Made by a program: the position numbers and the translations under genes
Notes under the pieces: model-generated
Database searches by the model: none
What the model was told of the DNA's origin: nothing
Seen by the model: the letters and a program-made list of their open reading frames with translations, nothing else
In this document: positions 1-9,000 of the stretch, one piece after another
Numbering within the stretch: the first letter of the stretch is position 1
Layout of the letters: each line of letters starts with the position of its first letter
NCBI RefSeq assembly: GCF_016908315.1
Contig: NZ_JAFBDQ010000005.1
Location: 188,001-252,000, forward strand
Reading direction: 5' to 3'
From: Halanaerobacter jeridensis
Lineage (GTDB): Bacteria > Bacillota > Halanaerobiia > Halobacteroidales > Halobacteroidaceae
DNA: 64,000 nucleotides

Positions 1-573
1 TTCTCTAACAGCTTTCCGACTTGCCTCTTCAGCTAATTCAAACTCAGCTTTAAAACGAGCCTGTTTCTGCCCTCCATCAACTAACTCAAATTCTCCCTGC
101 CAGCTTAATAGCCGTTGGCCTAAAGTTCTAAATTGAATACTTTTTTTATCAGGCTTAACTTCTTGGAGATTGGGAAACACTTTAGCCAAATCAATTAAAC
201 CGGTATAATTCTTGGCCCCTGTTAGTTTATGCTGCGGCTTAAAAACAATTGTCTTAGTATCCCTCCAATAAACTTGGCCCTCTAGTTCTGGAGTGAAATT
301 GAATATCTCCTCTTTTTCTAAAGGATAATCAATATAATCCTCATCTATCTGTGCTTCAGCAAACTCCACTGCTATCCTACCATCAGCTTCAACTACTCCT
401 GAAGTGACTCGCGTAATAGTCTTACTAGAACTATCATTAGTTATCATTTCTTCACTAAGATCTTTAGGTTCGACATTACGTCCAATTAAAAATGCAATTA
501 ATCCTATTAATAATAACAAAGCAATTATTAATCCAAAATTATCACTGATTACTTGTCTTAAGGAAGAAAACAT
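1..573 (-). CDS. Alpha-2-macroglobulin family protein, N-terminal part (cut by window edge)
   Basis: This open frame begins at an ATG preceded by AGGAGTG and runs off the left end of the window, so only the first 191 residues are visible. Residues about 13-32 form a hydrophobic membrane anchor, suggesting a protein held outside the cytoplasmic membrane. The following part resembles the first macroglobulin-like domain of bacterial alpha-2-macroglobulins: a GVVEADGRIAVEFAEA segment, then FTPELEGQVYWRDTKTIVFK, which matches the family's usual pattern of F-P-x-I-x-G-x-x-x-W-x-D-x-x-T-x-x-F-x-P. Bacterial members are thought to trap attacking proteases at the envelope, often beside a penicillin-binding protein. 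The thioester motif would lie far downstream, outside the window. Family assignment comes from recall of the pattern, not a search. Confidence 0.7.
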   Translation of the reverse strand, partial: MFSSLRQVISDNFGLIIALLLLIGLIAFLIGRNVEPKDLSEEMITNDSSSKTITRVTSGVVEADGRIAVEFAEAQIDEDYIDYPLEKEEIFNFTPELEGQVYWRDTKTIVFKPQHKLTGAKNYTGLIDLAKVFPNLQEVKPDKKSIQFRTLGQRLLSWQGEFELVDGGQKQARFKAEFELAEEASRKAVRE

Positions 574-673
574 GGTTACCACTCCTAACATAAAATTAAT
601 TTATCTAATAATAACTAATTATATTTTTCCTTCTTATCATATACTACTATATAACAAGCTTAATTACCTTTTT

Positions 674-708
674 CAAAAAAAATAAAACAGACCAAAAATC
701 TTGATCTG
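674..708 (-). terminator. Intrinsic terminator after hydS
   Basis: On the minus strand CAGATCAA and TTGGTCTG form an 8-bp stem with one G-U pair, followed by TTTTATTTTTTTT. It lies 10 bases past the hydS stop codon. Confidence 0.75.
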
Positions 709-717
709 AGTTTATAT

Positions 718-2898
718 TTATTCAATTTCTTGTAGTAAACCTTCAGCAGCAAAAGACTCTATTTTAAAATCATTATATAACTGTTGATTATTTTTAGTCA
801 TATCTTCAATAACCTTTTTTAATTTTTTAATATGATTATATAACTCCTCAGCTTGTGAAGAAAATTCTGTGCTAGAAGCAGAAATTTCTTCTACTGAAGC
901 ACTAATTTGTTCAGTAGCTGCTACTTGACTTTCTGTAGCATTATGAACTTGCTTCATTCTATCTCTCATTTCAGCTGAAGATGACTTAATTTCTTGAAAA
1001 ATATCATAAATATTTTCATTCGACTCATCTTGGGGCATCATACTCTTAATAGATTCATTAGCTACCCCTTTTACTTCAACCATAATTTCTTTTGCTTCTT
1101 TAGCTAAAACCATACTTTCATCTGCTAAGTCTTTAATATCATCTGCTATCGCTCCAAAGCCTTGATTAGAATTTGCTAATTCTATAGCCCCATCTAAAGA
1201 TAATAAATTAGTCTGTTGAGCTAGTGCCATGATTTTATCTGTTATTTCTTCTACTTTAGATACACTTCCTTCTAACTCTTCCATAGCTACAGCAGCCTGA
1301 TCAACTAATTCGGTCCCTGATTGAATCTTTTTATCTGTTTCTTTAACTAAAGCAAAAGTCTTCTTCCCATTAGTTGAAATGTCTTCCGCTCTTTGCGCTA
1401 AGTTTTCTACTCCTTCTGCTATTTCATGAATTGCCTTTGCAATTTCTTCTACTGCTATTACTGTTTCTTTATCACCTGCTTTAATATTTTCTATAATCTC
1501 AAACAAATTACTAAATTGTTTATTAATCTTTTCAATCTGTTGTCCGTAAGAGGAGAGATTATTAAGAGTTTCTGTTAGTTCATTAAGTTGCTGATCAATC
1601 AATTCTTGAGCATAAACACGGCAATTAATCTTTTTATTTAATCCATTATAAACAGCTACAGCAAAATCATGGCAATTAAAATAGCCACAGGAACTACAAT
1701 TTATATAACGAGATTTTTCACTTTTTTTGCCTAAACTCTGGAAAATAGATTCTAAATTTTCTTCATTAGGATAATTAATATTATTTTTAGCACTTAAATC
1801 TTTATATTCTCTAGTATATAAACCAGACTTCCATTTTTGTTTTACCTCTTTGGCTAAACTATTATTATTAAAAAAGCTAGTCAGTGAGCCTTCATTATTT
1901 TTATATTTTTCTTTCATTTTCTGACTGCGCTGATTAACTGCAAATTCTAATTCATCTCTACTTTTATCACTACTAACTGCTCCTGGCCCGCCATTACATC
2001 CTAATCCACAACTTAGACAATCTATTAATAAAGGATTAAAACCATGTTCAATACTTTCTTCAAGCTCTGCTAAATAATCATAAACTTCTTTCACTGCTGC
2101 AATCTGTCTCCTAGAATTTTCTACTTCTTCTAAATCACGTTGAGCAACCTCTAATAATCCACCCGGTTTAGAAACTAAAACCCCTCTTTCAGGGTCAGGA
2201 GTAGTATAATCTTCTTCTGAGTATTGAAATAAAGTCTGACTTGAATTTTTAAAATGTTCTTTAATTGATTTAAAAGTCACATTATAATCTCCCACACCCG
2301 TTTCTTCTAATTCTCTTTTCTTCGATAAACAGGGAGAGACAACAACAACTTCATGAGCTTGATACTGAGGATAAAAATGCTTAATCATCTTAATCGTATG
2401 TATTGTAGGACTATCAACTGGAGCTAAATAATCTAACAATTGTGGTTGATAAATTTCTAAATAATTGATTATTGTCGGACATTGCTGTGAAATTATACAA
2501 GTAGGACTTTCATTTTTTATATATTCAGAATAACTTTTAATCATCAATTCTGCTCCAAATGCAGCATCAAATACCGCTGCTACTCCCAAATCATCTAAGC
2601 AACCATTAATTCTTAAATAATTATTAGGAAAATCAGCTACTACTGCTGGATCTACAACTGCTACTAAATCTTCGTTTTCCTCGAGCAGCATCTTTTTAAC
2701 TTGCTTCCAATCATCAATTCCAGTTCTAGCATCATGATTACAGGCTTCAATACATGCTCCACATCCGATACACATGTCATCATTAATCTCAACATAATCA
2801 GAACTACCGTCATTACAAAATTTGACTGGACAAACTGCTATACATCTTTGACAATTTATGCACTTTTCGGGGTTTACTTTTACTAATTTAGACAACAT
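718..2898 (-). CDS. hydS: Sensory [FeFe]-hydrogenase fused to a methyl-accepting signalling domain (HydS-like)
   Basis: The protein has 726 residues. Two ferredoxin-type 4Fe-4S motifs occur at about 13-28 and 43-54. The [FeFe]-hydrogenase core follows at about 70-330, with all H-cluster cysteines visible: C140 in SQQCP, C190 in SPCLSKK, and C297/C301 in CLSCGLGC. In catalytic hydrogenases the first motif is TSCCP; here the proton-relay cysteine is glutamine. A further cysteine cluster (C401, C404, C409, C426) suggests another Fe-S site. Residues about 460-726 form a coiled coil like a chemoreceptor signalling tip, with the hairpin region degenerate (LLSLDGAIELANSNQGFGAI). No membrane segment is seen, so it is probably a cytoplasmic redox or H2 sensor. 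I chose the ATG at 2898 because AAGGAGG lies 9 bases upstream; an in-frame extension to 2991 lacks a ribosome site. Confidence 0.88.
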   Translation of the reverse strand: MLSKLVKVNPEKCINCQRCIAVCPVKFCNDGSSDYVEINDDMCIGCGACIEACNHDARTGIDDWKQVKKMLLEENEDLVAVVDPAVVADFPNNYLRINGCLDDLGVAAVFDAAFGAELMIKSYSEYIKNESPTCIISQQCPTIINYLEIYQPQLLDYLAPVDSPTIHTIKMIKHFYPQYQAHEVVVVSPCLSKKRELEETGVGDYNVTFKSIKEHFKNSSQTLFQYSEEDYTTPDPERGVLVSKPGGLLEVAQRDLEEVENSRRQIAAVKEVYDYLAELEESIEHGFNPLLIDCLSCGLGCNGGPGAVSSDKSRDELEFAVNQRSQKMKEKYKNNEGSLTSFFNNNSLAKEVKQKWKSGLYTREYKDLSAKNNINYPNEENLESIFQSLGKKSEKSRYINCSSCGYFNCHDFAVAVYNGLNKKINCRVYAQELIDQQLNELTETLNNLSSYGQQIEKINKQFSNLFEIIENIKAGDKETVIAVEEIAKAIHEIAEGVENLAQRAEDISTNGKKTFALVKETDKKIQSGTELVDQAAVAMEELEGSVSKVEEITDKIMALAQQTNLLSLDGAIELANSNQGFGAIADDIKDLADESMVLAKEAKEIMVEVKGVANESIKSMMPQDESNENIYDIFQEIKSSSAEMRDRMKQVHNATESQVAATEQISASVEEISASSTEFSSQAEELYNHIKKLKKVIEDMTKNNQQLYNDFKIESFAAEGLLQEIE

Positions 2899-3083
2899 TG
2901 AAACTCCCTCCTTATTAATTAAAAAACTACTCCTACAATATATAGTTTGTATTATACAATAATACATAGTAAATAAACTTTTAAATTTCAAATTACTATA
3001 ATAGGTCGCAAAATTTATAAGCTACTATTTTTAATCTTTTCTAGATTTAACCTAATATTTCCTTCACTTGAAATAAATTATTG

Positions 3084-3119
3084 CAAAAAAATAAAAACCG
3101 AGCCATAATATTGGCCCGT
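3084..3119 (-). terminator. Intrinsic terminator after the AAA/PD-(D/E)XK gene
   Basis: On the minus strand CGGGCC pairs with GGCTCG around an AATATTAT loop, followed by a GTTTTTATTTTTTT tail. The stem is only 6 bp but the U-tract is good. Confidence 0.6.
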
Positions 3120-3165
3120 TAATTTATTATATCTTGAAATTTTCTTGCTTTTAGCAAATTAACTT

Positions 3166-4866
3166 TTACTCTACCTCTTTCTGCTTTACACACTTGTCTC
3201 CTACAAAAACTAACACTATCTTCTTCAGATTCTCTCTTTCACTTAGTTCCTCTGCCTGCTTATATTTTAATATCTGTTCTCTAGCTGCTTCGAATTTAGC
3301 TTGGACTATATCTTCACCTTGGTCATCATATTCACTCTTCTTGATATATTTCAATTCAATTATTGCCTCGTAATTTGGCTCTATCCCACTTCGTTCTAAT
3401 AATGCTATATCAATATAACCATCTTCTACTTCATACTCACTTTTAACGTAATATACTCGGCTCAACATTAAGTAACTAAGCATTGTTAGCTTAATATATT
3501 TCTCATCAAAATCTATATAGTCTCGATTAGATAACCGCCGCAAAGTTTCTTCTACTATATTTACAAAGTCTGTTATTTCTCCTTCTAAAGCTAACTGCAC
3601 TATACTTTTTTTAATATCTACAGTCTCAATTTCATAATCCGCATCATCTTTAATTATCTTAGCAAAAAAATCAAAGTAAAGCTCTTTAACTACATAATTA
3701 GGTACTCTCAAATTAACTAAATTCAATACTGTACTATCAATAGTTAAAAATCCCAAATAAAATAACAACGATAAAAAATCTTCGACAGTAAATTCTTTAG
3801 CCAAGCTAAATTCTCTAGTAATTGCAGTCTGCTGTAATTCTTCATTCAAAATCCCATCTAATATTTTATAATTTCTTTCCTTATTCTTTAACGTGAATAA
3901 TTCTCGCATTTTAGCATAATCACTAGAAATATTAGTATCAATTAAATCACTCGGCTCTTTGTTTTCCTTTAAATAGCTTTTAAAATAATACAGTACCATA
4001 TCACTATTAAATAGTCTTTCCTCTGCATCTTGATTAAACAAATAACCATTATAATACCTTTTTAATTTTTTCATTAGTTCTTCTTTATCAACATCTTCAG
4101 CCACTAATTTATCAATTAAAGATCTAACTTCTTCAGTAGTAAAACCCATCATTTCATTTAATCCCCGGTCGCGACTTACATTGGAAGCTATATTAAAACC
4201 GCTAGTCAAGCTATCAAGAGTAATCGGGCTCACTCCCGTTGCAAAAATTCGATCTACCGTCCCATCTGCTGTCCCCTGCTTTAAAATCTCATACCACTTA
4301 CGGACAAACCCTGTCTTACTAATTGTCTCTTCAAAGGTATCAACTTGAAAACTTAATAATTCATTCGCAAAATAATCGTACTCATCTATTAATACATAAA
4401 TTTTTTTATCAATTTGATACTTGACTCGTCCCAAAAAAGAATTGAATATTTCCGAAGGCATACCAGTTTTGTCATAATCAAAATCTAAATTATATTTATC
4501 CATAAATTCATTTAATGCTTTCACAACATTTTTTGTAAAACTTTTTACTAAATCATCTTTAGTATCAGTATTAATCCCCGAAAAATCAAAACTTAAAACA
4601 TAATAGCTATTAGCTAAATTAGTCGGATTATCTCCTATATATAAATCTCCAAATAATTCATTGAAATCATCTTGATTATTACAATCATAGTAATGCTCTA
4701 ATGTAGATACAAATAAACTTTTCCCGAATCTACGCGGTCTTAAAAAGAAGATGTATTTTTCTCCATAACTCTCTAATATTTCTATATAATTTGTCTTATC
4801 CATATAAATATATTCCTGAGTAATTAAATTTTTAAAATTACTAATTCCATATGGAATCTTAGCCAT
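3166..4866 (-). CDS. AAA-ATPase-like protein with C-terminal PD-(D/E)XK nuclease-like domain
   Basis: The protein has 566 residues and the full family layout. An N-terminal AAA-ATPase-like domain (family PF09820) opens with IPYGISNFKNLI, YMDKT and FFLRPRRFGKSLF; the last is its modified P-loop, in which RPRRFGKS replaces the normal Walker A. An acidic Walker B-like stretch, KIYVLIDEYDY, lies near residue 160. The C-terminal domain (PDDEXK_9) shows D in GYIDIAL and E-x-K in AIIELKYIK, which are the expected nuclease-fold acidic and lysine residues. Such genes are often present in many copies in anaerobes. Their function is unknown and they have been suspected to be mobile or defence-related. 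The start has AGGAGGG 8 bases upstream. It is a single-gene unit with its own terminator. Confidence 0.85.
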   Translation of the reverse strand: MAKIPYGISNFKNLITQEYIYMDKTNYIEILESYGEKYIFFLRPRRFGKSLFVSTLEHYYDCNNQDDFNELFGDLYIGDNPTNLANSYYVLSFDFSGINTDTKDDLVKSFTKNVVKALNEFMDKYNLDFDYDKTGMPSEIFNSFLGRVKYQIDKKIYVLIDEYDYFANELLSFQVDTFEETISKTGFVRKWYEILKQGTADGTVDRIFATGVSPITLDSLTSGFNIASNVSRDRGLNEMMGFTTEEVRSLIDKLVAEDVDKEELMKKLKRYYNGYLFNQDAEERLFNSDMVLYYFKSYLKENKEPSDLIDTNISSDYAKMRELFTLKNKERNYKILDGILNEELQQTAITREFSLAKEFTVEDFLSLLFYLGFLTIDSTVLNLVNLRVPNYVVKELYFDFFAKIIKDDADYEIETVDIKKSIVQLALEGEITDFVNIVEETLRRLSNRDYIDFDEKYIKLTMLSYLMLSRVYYVKSEYEVEDGYIDIALLERSGIEPNYEAIIELKYIKKSEYDDQGEDIVQAKFEAAREQILKYKQAEELSERENLKKIVLVFVGDKCVKQKEVE

Positions 4867-4934
4867 CTTATTTCCCTCCTAACAATTCTTATTATATCCT
4901 AAATCTAGAAAAATAACAATCTAACTGTACTTAC

Positions 4935-4972
4935 CAAAAAAGCCCCGGGCCAATGTCCCTGCCCGAGGCTTT
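4935..4972 (-). terminator. Intrinsic terminator of the aromatic operon (after aroA)
   Basis: On the minus strand AGCCTCGGGC and GCCCGGGGCT form a 10-bp GC-rich stem with one G-U pair, followed by TTTTTT. It lies about 45 bases past the aroA stop codon and probably ends the whole hutP-aro transcript. Confidence 0.88.
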
Positions 4973-5016
4973 ACATGCTTCATCATCATACTCAATTTAT
5001 TTACTCATCTTTCCCG

Positions 5017-6303
5017 CTATAAATCCATCAATAACTCTTTAAATCCAGGGAATGAGATATTAATACATTCCGCTTCTTCTATTTCTACCGGTTCATCGGC
5101 AATCAGTCCTGCTACTGCTAAAGACATAGCAACGCGGTGGTCATCATAGCTAGAACAAGTCACTCCACCTTTAATCTCCTGCGGTCCTGCAATTTCTAAT
5201 CCATCTTCTCGTTCTGTTACTTCTAGACCTAAACGAGTTAATTCTGTTACCATAGCATCAATTCGGTCAGTCTCTTTAACGCGTAGTTCCTCAGCATCTT
5301 TAATAATAGTTTTTCCGTCTGCCTGACTAGCTGCTACAGCTAAGATAGGAATTTCATCAATCAATAACGGAATTATATCTCCCTCAATCACTACACTCTG
5401 TAGTTGACTCGTCTTAACTTTAATATCAGCAATTGGTTCACCATTAACTTCTCGTTCATTTAATAGCTCCAAATCAACATTCATTGCTTCTAAAGCCTCT
5501 ATTACTCCTGCTCGAGTCGGATTCAATCCCACATTTTCCAAGACAAGTTCTGAATCAGGAGTAATTGCAGCTGCCACCATTAAAAATGCAGCTGAAGAAA
5601 TATCAGATGGTACAATTACTTTCTTAGCTTTTAATTGTGGTTCTCCTTTGACACTCACTGTTAACCCATCGACAGTAACATCTGCCCCAAAATAATCAAG
5701 CAATCTTTCTGTATGATCTCTTGACTTAGCTGGTTCCACAACTGTTGTTTCTCCATCAGCATATAAACCTGCTAATAAAACAGAGGACTTAACCTGCGCA
5801 CTAGCCACAGGAGAATGATATGTACATGCTTCTAAATCCTGTCCGCCAATTGTAGTAATTGGCAGTAAATTAGCATTATCGCGACCAAAGAATTTACCTC
5901 CCATATCTCCCACTGGGTCAGTTACTCGAGCCATCGGACGCTGTCTCAATGAATCATCACCAGTAGCAACTGAATAAAAATCCTGCCCAGCTAAAATCCC
6001 TAACATTAATCGAGTTGTAGTTCCTGAATTACCTAAATCTAAAACATTATCCGGTTCTTCTAAGCCGTGCAGTCCCTGCCCGTGAACTTTCATGTTTGTA
6101 TTTCCAACACCTTCAATCTCAATTCCCATATCTTGAAAAGCCTGCACAGTACTTAAACAGTCTTCCCCTGTTAAAAAGCCTTCAATTTCTGTCGTACCTT
6201 CTGCTAAAGAACCAAGCATTACAGCGCGGTGCGAAATTGATTTATCACCAGGTACTTTGACTGTACCTTCTAAATTTGTTTTAGGTTTGATTGTTAAATC
6301 CAC
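5017..6303 (-). CDS. aroA: 3-phosphoshikimate 1-carboxyvinyltransferase (EPSP synthase)
   Basis: The 428-residue protein catalyses the sixth shikimate-pathway step, joining phosphoenolpyruvate to shikimate 3-phosphate. It has the family length. The N-terminal substrate motif is VPGDKSISHRAVMLGSLAEG. The central LDLGNSGTTTRLMLGILAG loop and the RPMARV segment are present. Late in the protein RVKETDRIDAM and the DDHRVAMSLAVAGL stretch complete both halves of the inverted alpha/beta fold. The start codon is GTG with GGGAGGGG 5 bases upstream. It is the last gene of the aroH-hisC-aroF-tyrA-aroA run, separated from tyrA by 331 bases of repeat-like sequence. Confidence 0.96.
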   Translation of the reverse strand: MDLTIKPKTNLEGTVKVPGDKSISHRAVMLGSLAEGTTEIEGFLTGEDCLSTVQAFQDMGIEIEGVGNTNMKVHGQGLHGLEEPDNVLDLGNSGTTTRLMLGILAGQDFYSVATGDDSLRQRPMARVTDPVGDMGGKFFGRDNANLLPITTIGGQDLEACTYHSPVASAQVKSSVLLAGLYADGETTVVEPAKSRDHTERLLDYFGADVTVDGLTVSVKGEPQLKAKKVIVPSDISSAAFLMVAAAITPDSELVLENVGLNPTRAGVIEALEAMNVDLELLNEREVNGEPIADIKVKTSQLQSVVIEGDIIPLLIDEIPILAVAASQADGKTIIKDAEELRVKETDRIDAMVTELTRLGLEVTEREDGLEIAGPQEIKGGVTCSSYDDHRVAMSLAVAGLIADEPVEIEEAECINISFPGFKELLMDL

Positions 6304-6390
6304 TTTTTCCCCTCCCTACATAATATACATTTATTATTCCAAATTTCAAATTATATAATAGCCATTTTGAAATTTTCTTACTAATTGAAT

Positions 6391-6634
6391 AGACTTGGCA
6401 GTGCCAAGCCTCTACATGTTTTATTCGTTAATATTTATTTTCCCCAATTTTTATCTTTTATCGTTATTCTTGAACTATCATTACTCTTTAACTTTTTACT
6501 GTTTTTTTATTTCTCATTACTTCTTTTCTGTTCACTCTTTACTGTTTTTACTGTTTCTTCTTATTTCTCTTTGCTTTTTTTCACTCTTCACTGCTTTACT
6601 CATTACTTGTCACTAATTACTCATCACTGTTTTT
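6391..6634. repeat. Intergenic repeat: small palindrome plus pyrimidine-rich ACTGTTT tract
   Basis: The 331-base gap between tyrA and aroA contains a perfect short palindrome, CTTGGCAGTGCCAAG, followed by CCTCTACATG. After it comes a long pyrimidine-rich stretch made of imperfect units such as TTCACTCTT, TTACTGTTTTT and CATTACT. A similar arrangement occurs again between aroF and hisC at about 8911-9000. Two plus-strand frames cross this tract but have simple F/L/S composition and no ribosome site, so I treat the stretch as non-coding. Confidence 0.55.
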
Positions 6635-7735
6635 TTATTGCTTCTTAACCACTTTATAATTATTTTCCTTCAACAAACGATAAGCTTGCTCTTGTTCTTC
6701 TTCCTGCTTGAAACTCAAGCGAATTGTTCCTCCATCATCACGAACTTTTAACACTTCTATATCTTGAATATTAATTCCTGCTTCCCCAAGTAAAGTTGCT
6801 GCCTGACCAATTGCATTCGGCTCATCAGGTAAAGTCAAAATTAATTCAAAATTAGACGCCAATAACCCTTTTTTCTTCATCGGCAGTTCTCTTCTAGCTT
6901 GTCTTGTTTCCTCTAAATCTGTCTCTAATTCCTCAGCTGACGCTTGATTGATCATTTCTTTAAAATCAGCCAATTTATCTTCAAACACTTCTACAGCATT
7001 GAGAACTAATTCACGATTGTTCAAAAAAATATCTTTCCACATTTCTGGATCTCCAGCAGCAATACGTGTCGTATCTCTAAACCCTCCTGCAATTAATGAA
7101 GTGATTAACTCATCATCAACTTCATATTCCGAAGCTGTCTTCATTAAGTTCACAGCCACTAAATGAGGCAAGTGACTAGTTACTGCCACAGTTTGATCAT
7201 GATGTTCCGGAGAAATAATTAAACTCTGAGCACCTAAACCTTCTACTAGTTGCTGTAACTCATCTAAACTAGCTTGATCAGTCTGCTCTGTTTTAGTCAG
7301 CACATAAATTGCATTTTCAAATAGATATTTATCAGCTGCAATTGGCCCTGAAACTTCAGAACCTGTCATCGGATGCCCACCAATATAAATGCAGTCTTTA
7401 GTAGCAGATTTATGTTCTAGATCCTGCACTAAATTAGATTTAGTACTTCCTACATCTGTAATAATTGTACCTGCTTTAGCATACTTTAACACTTCATCAA
7501 CTACAGACTTAATACTACCTACCGGCACAGCTACTACCACTAAATCAGCAGCTTGGACTCCTTTTTTTATATCAGCTGTTTCATCAATCGCTTCAATATC
7601 TAATGCTTGTTGTAAATGATGGGGATTTTGATCAATCCCCACCACTTTTTCTATTTTATGATTGTCTTTTAATCCTAGACCCAAAGAAGCACCAATTAAT
7701 CCTACTCCTACAATTGCTACATTATGGATCATCAT
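6635..7735 (-). CDS. tyrA: Prephenate dehydrogenase with C-terminal ACT domain
   Basis: The 366-residue enzyme oxidatively decarboxylates prephenate to 4-hydroxyphenylpyruvate, the tyrosine branch. An NAD-binding Rossmann motif opens the protein (VAIVGVGLIGASLGLGLK), followed by DLVVVAVPVG and the substrate segments GGHPMTGSE and TSHLPHLVA, with GGFRDTTRIAAG in the helical domain. Residues about 295-366 look like an ACT regulatory domain (LTLPDEPNAIGQAATLLGEA), as in tyrosine-inhibited Firmicutes enzymes. Two adjacent ATG codons (7735 and 7732) follow GAGGTGA. The second has the better spacing, so the start is uncertain by one codon. It follows aroF after a 9-base gap and is clearly in the same transcript. 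Confidence 0.95.
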   Translation of the reverse strand: MMIHNVAIVGVGLIGASLGLGLKDNHKIEKVVGIDQNPHHLQQALDIEAIDETADIKKGVQAADLVVVAVPVGSIKSVVDEVLKYAKAGTIITDVGSTKSNLVQDLEHKSATKDCIYIGGHPMTGSEVSGPIAADKYLFENAIYVLTKTEQTDQASLDELQQLVEGLGAQSLIISPEHHDQTVAVTSHLPHLVAVNLMKTASEYEVDDELITSLIAGGFRDTTRIAAGDPEMWKDIFLNNRELVLNAVEVFEDKLADFKEMINQASAEELETDLEETRQARRELPMKKKGLLASNFELILTLPDEPNAIGQAATLLGEAGINIQDIEVLKVRDDGGTIRLSFKQEEEQEQAYRLLKENNYKVVKKQ

Positions 7736-7744
7736 GTCACCTCG

Positions 7745-8761
7745 TTATATTTTTTTGCCCACAGCTTCAGCAATAGGCTTCATCTCTTCTACCATCTCTT
7801 TAAAGTTTTCTGGTTTCAATGATTGAGGTCCATCAGATAATGCATTCTTAGGATCAGGATGAATTTCACATAATAAACCATCTGCACCTGCTGCAAGAGC
7901 AGCTTTAGAAATTGAAGGTACATACTTCCAACTTCCTGTACTATGACTTGGATCTACAACAATTGGTAAATGTGTCAACTCTCTTAATACCGGTACAGCA
8001 GATAAATCAAGAGTATATCTAGTATCCTGAACAAAAGTTCTGATACCTCGAATACAAAGCATTACATCATAATTTCCACCAGCCATAATATATTCAGCAG
8101 CTAATAAGAATTCACGATATGTTCCTGTCATAGCTCGCTTCAATAGAACAGGAGTATCAGTTTTACCTACCTCTCTTAATAGAGGATAATTCTGCATATT
8201 TCTTGCTCCAATCTGTAATACATCTGCGTACTTAGCAACTAATTCAACCTCGCGAGGGTCCATTACTTCAGTAACTACTTTTAATCCAGTTTCTTCTCTG
8301 GCTTCAGCTAAATATTTCAAACCTTTTTCTTTTAACCCTTGGAAACTATAAGGTGAAGTTCGCGGTTTAAATGCTCCACCTCTCAACATTTTAGCTCCAC
8401 CTGCTTTAGCTGCTTTAGCAGCTTCGAATAATTGCTCTTTGCTTTCTACTGAACAAGGTCCAGCCATAAAAGTAAAGTTATCTCCACCAACTTTTACACC
8501 ATCAATATCTACTACAGTAGGTTCTGGTTTAAACTCTTTACCAGATAATTTATATGGTTTAGTAATTTCAATCACTTCATCAACACCAGGATAAGCGCCA
8601 AGAGAATTTAATGCTGCTTCTCTATCACCCTCACCTACAACACCAATTACAGTTTGATGTTCCCCCTTATCAGGATGAGGTTGAAAACCACATTTTTTAA
8701 CCTTCTCCTCTACTTCTTTAATATTCTCTTCTGTCGCACTAGGTTCCATAACAACTATCAT
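7745..8761 (-). CDS. aroF: 3-deoxy-7-phosphoheptulonate synthase, class I beta
   Basis: The 338-residue enzyme condenses phosphoenolpyruvate and erythrose 4-phosphate, committing carbon to the shikimate pathway. The first 70 residues or so form a ferredoxin-like regulatory domain typical of the AroA(beta)/AroF type in Bacillus and Thermotoga. The barrel follows with FMAGPCSVES, KMLRGGAFKPRTSPYSFQG, QIGARNMQNY, LLKRAMTGT, CIRGIRTF and the metal-site region VVDPSHSTG. AAGGAGGAGA lies upstream of the ATG. The N-terminal domain suggests allosteric control by an aromatic end product, although the ligand cannot be read from sequence. It lies between hisC and tyrA in the operon. Confidence 0.95.
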   Translation of the reverse strand: MIVVMEPSATEENIKEVEEKVKKCGFQPHPDKGEHQTVIGVVGEGDREAALNSLGAYPGVDEVIEITKPYKLSGKEFKPEPTVVDIDGVKVGGDNFTFMAGPCSVESKEQLFEAAKAAKAGGAKMLRGGAFKPRTSPYSFQGLKEKGLKYLAEAREETGLKVVTEVMDPREVELVAKYADVLQIGARNMQNYPLLREVGKTDTPVLLKRAMTGTYREFLLAAEYIMAGGNYDVMLCIRGIRTFVQDTRYTLDLSAVPVLRELTHLPIVVDPSHSTGSWKYVPSISKAALAAGADGLLCEIHPDPKNALSDGPQSLKPENFKEMVEEMKPIAEAVGKKI

Positions 8762-8910
8762 TTTTAATCTCCTCCTTAAATATTCTCACTTCTTTGATTT
8801 ATTTTATGATAAAAAATTATTAACAACTTAATTTTACATTTGCTACTGCCAAATAATTACACAGCATATATCTTTTTATCCTAGGCATTATCTAGATTGT
8901 GATGGGATTA

Positions 8911-9000
8911 GATTTAGCATTGCCAAATCTCTACATAAAACAATTTTTGGAAATCATTTCACTGTTTCACTCTTCACTTGTTACTATTCTTACTGCTTCA
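8911..9000. repeat. Second copy of the aro intergenic repeat
   Basis: GATTTAGCATTGCCAAATCTCTACAT is shared in outline with the tyrA-aroA gap: an imperfect palindrome followed by CTCTACAT, then a TTCACTG/TTCACTCTTCACT pyrimidine tract running to the hisC stop. A third decayed palindrome, TTTGCTACTGCCAAAT, lies at about 8838-8853. The 239-base gap between aroF and hisC holds nothing else that I can identify. Confidence 0.45.

Noticed and set aside
404-685. 93-residue plus-strand frame over the alpha-2-macroglobulin start
   Set aside because: It is antisense to a gene with a clear start and membrane anchor, and has no ribosome site or recognisable content.
6385-6648. Two overlapping plus-strand open frames of 70-90 residues in the tyrA-aroA gap
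   Set aside because: They are low-complexity F/L/S products of a pyrimidine-rich tract, have no ribosome site, and one runs into the end of tyrA on the other strand.
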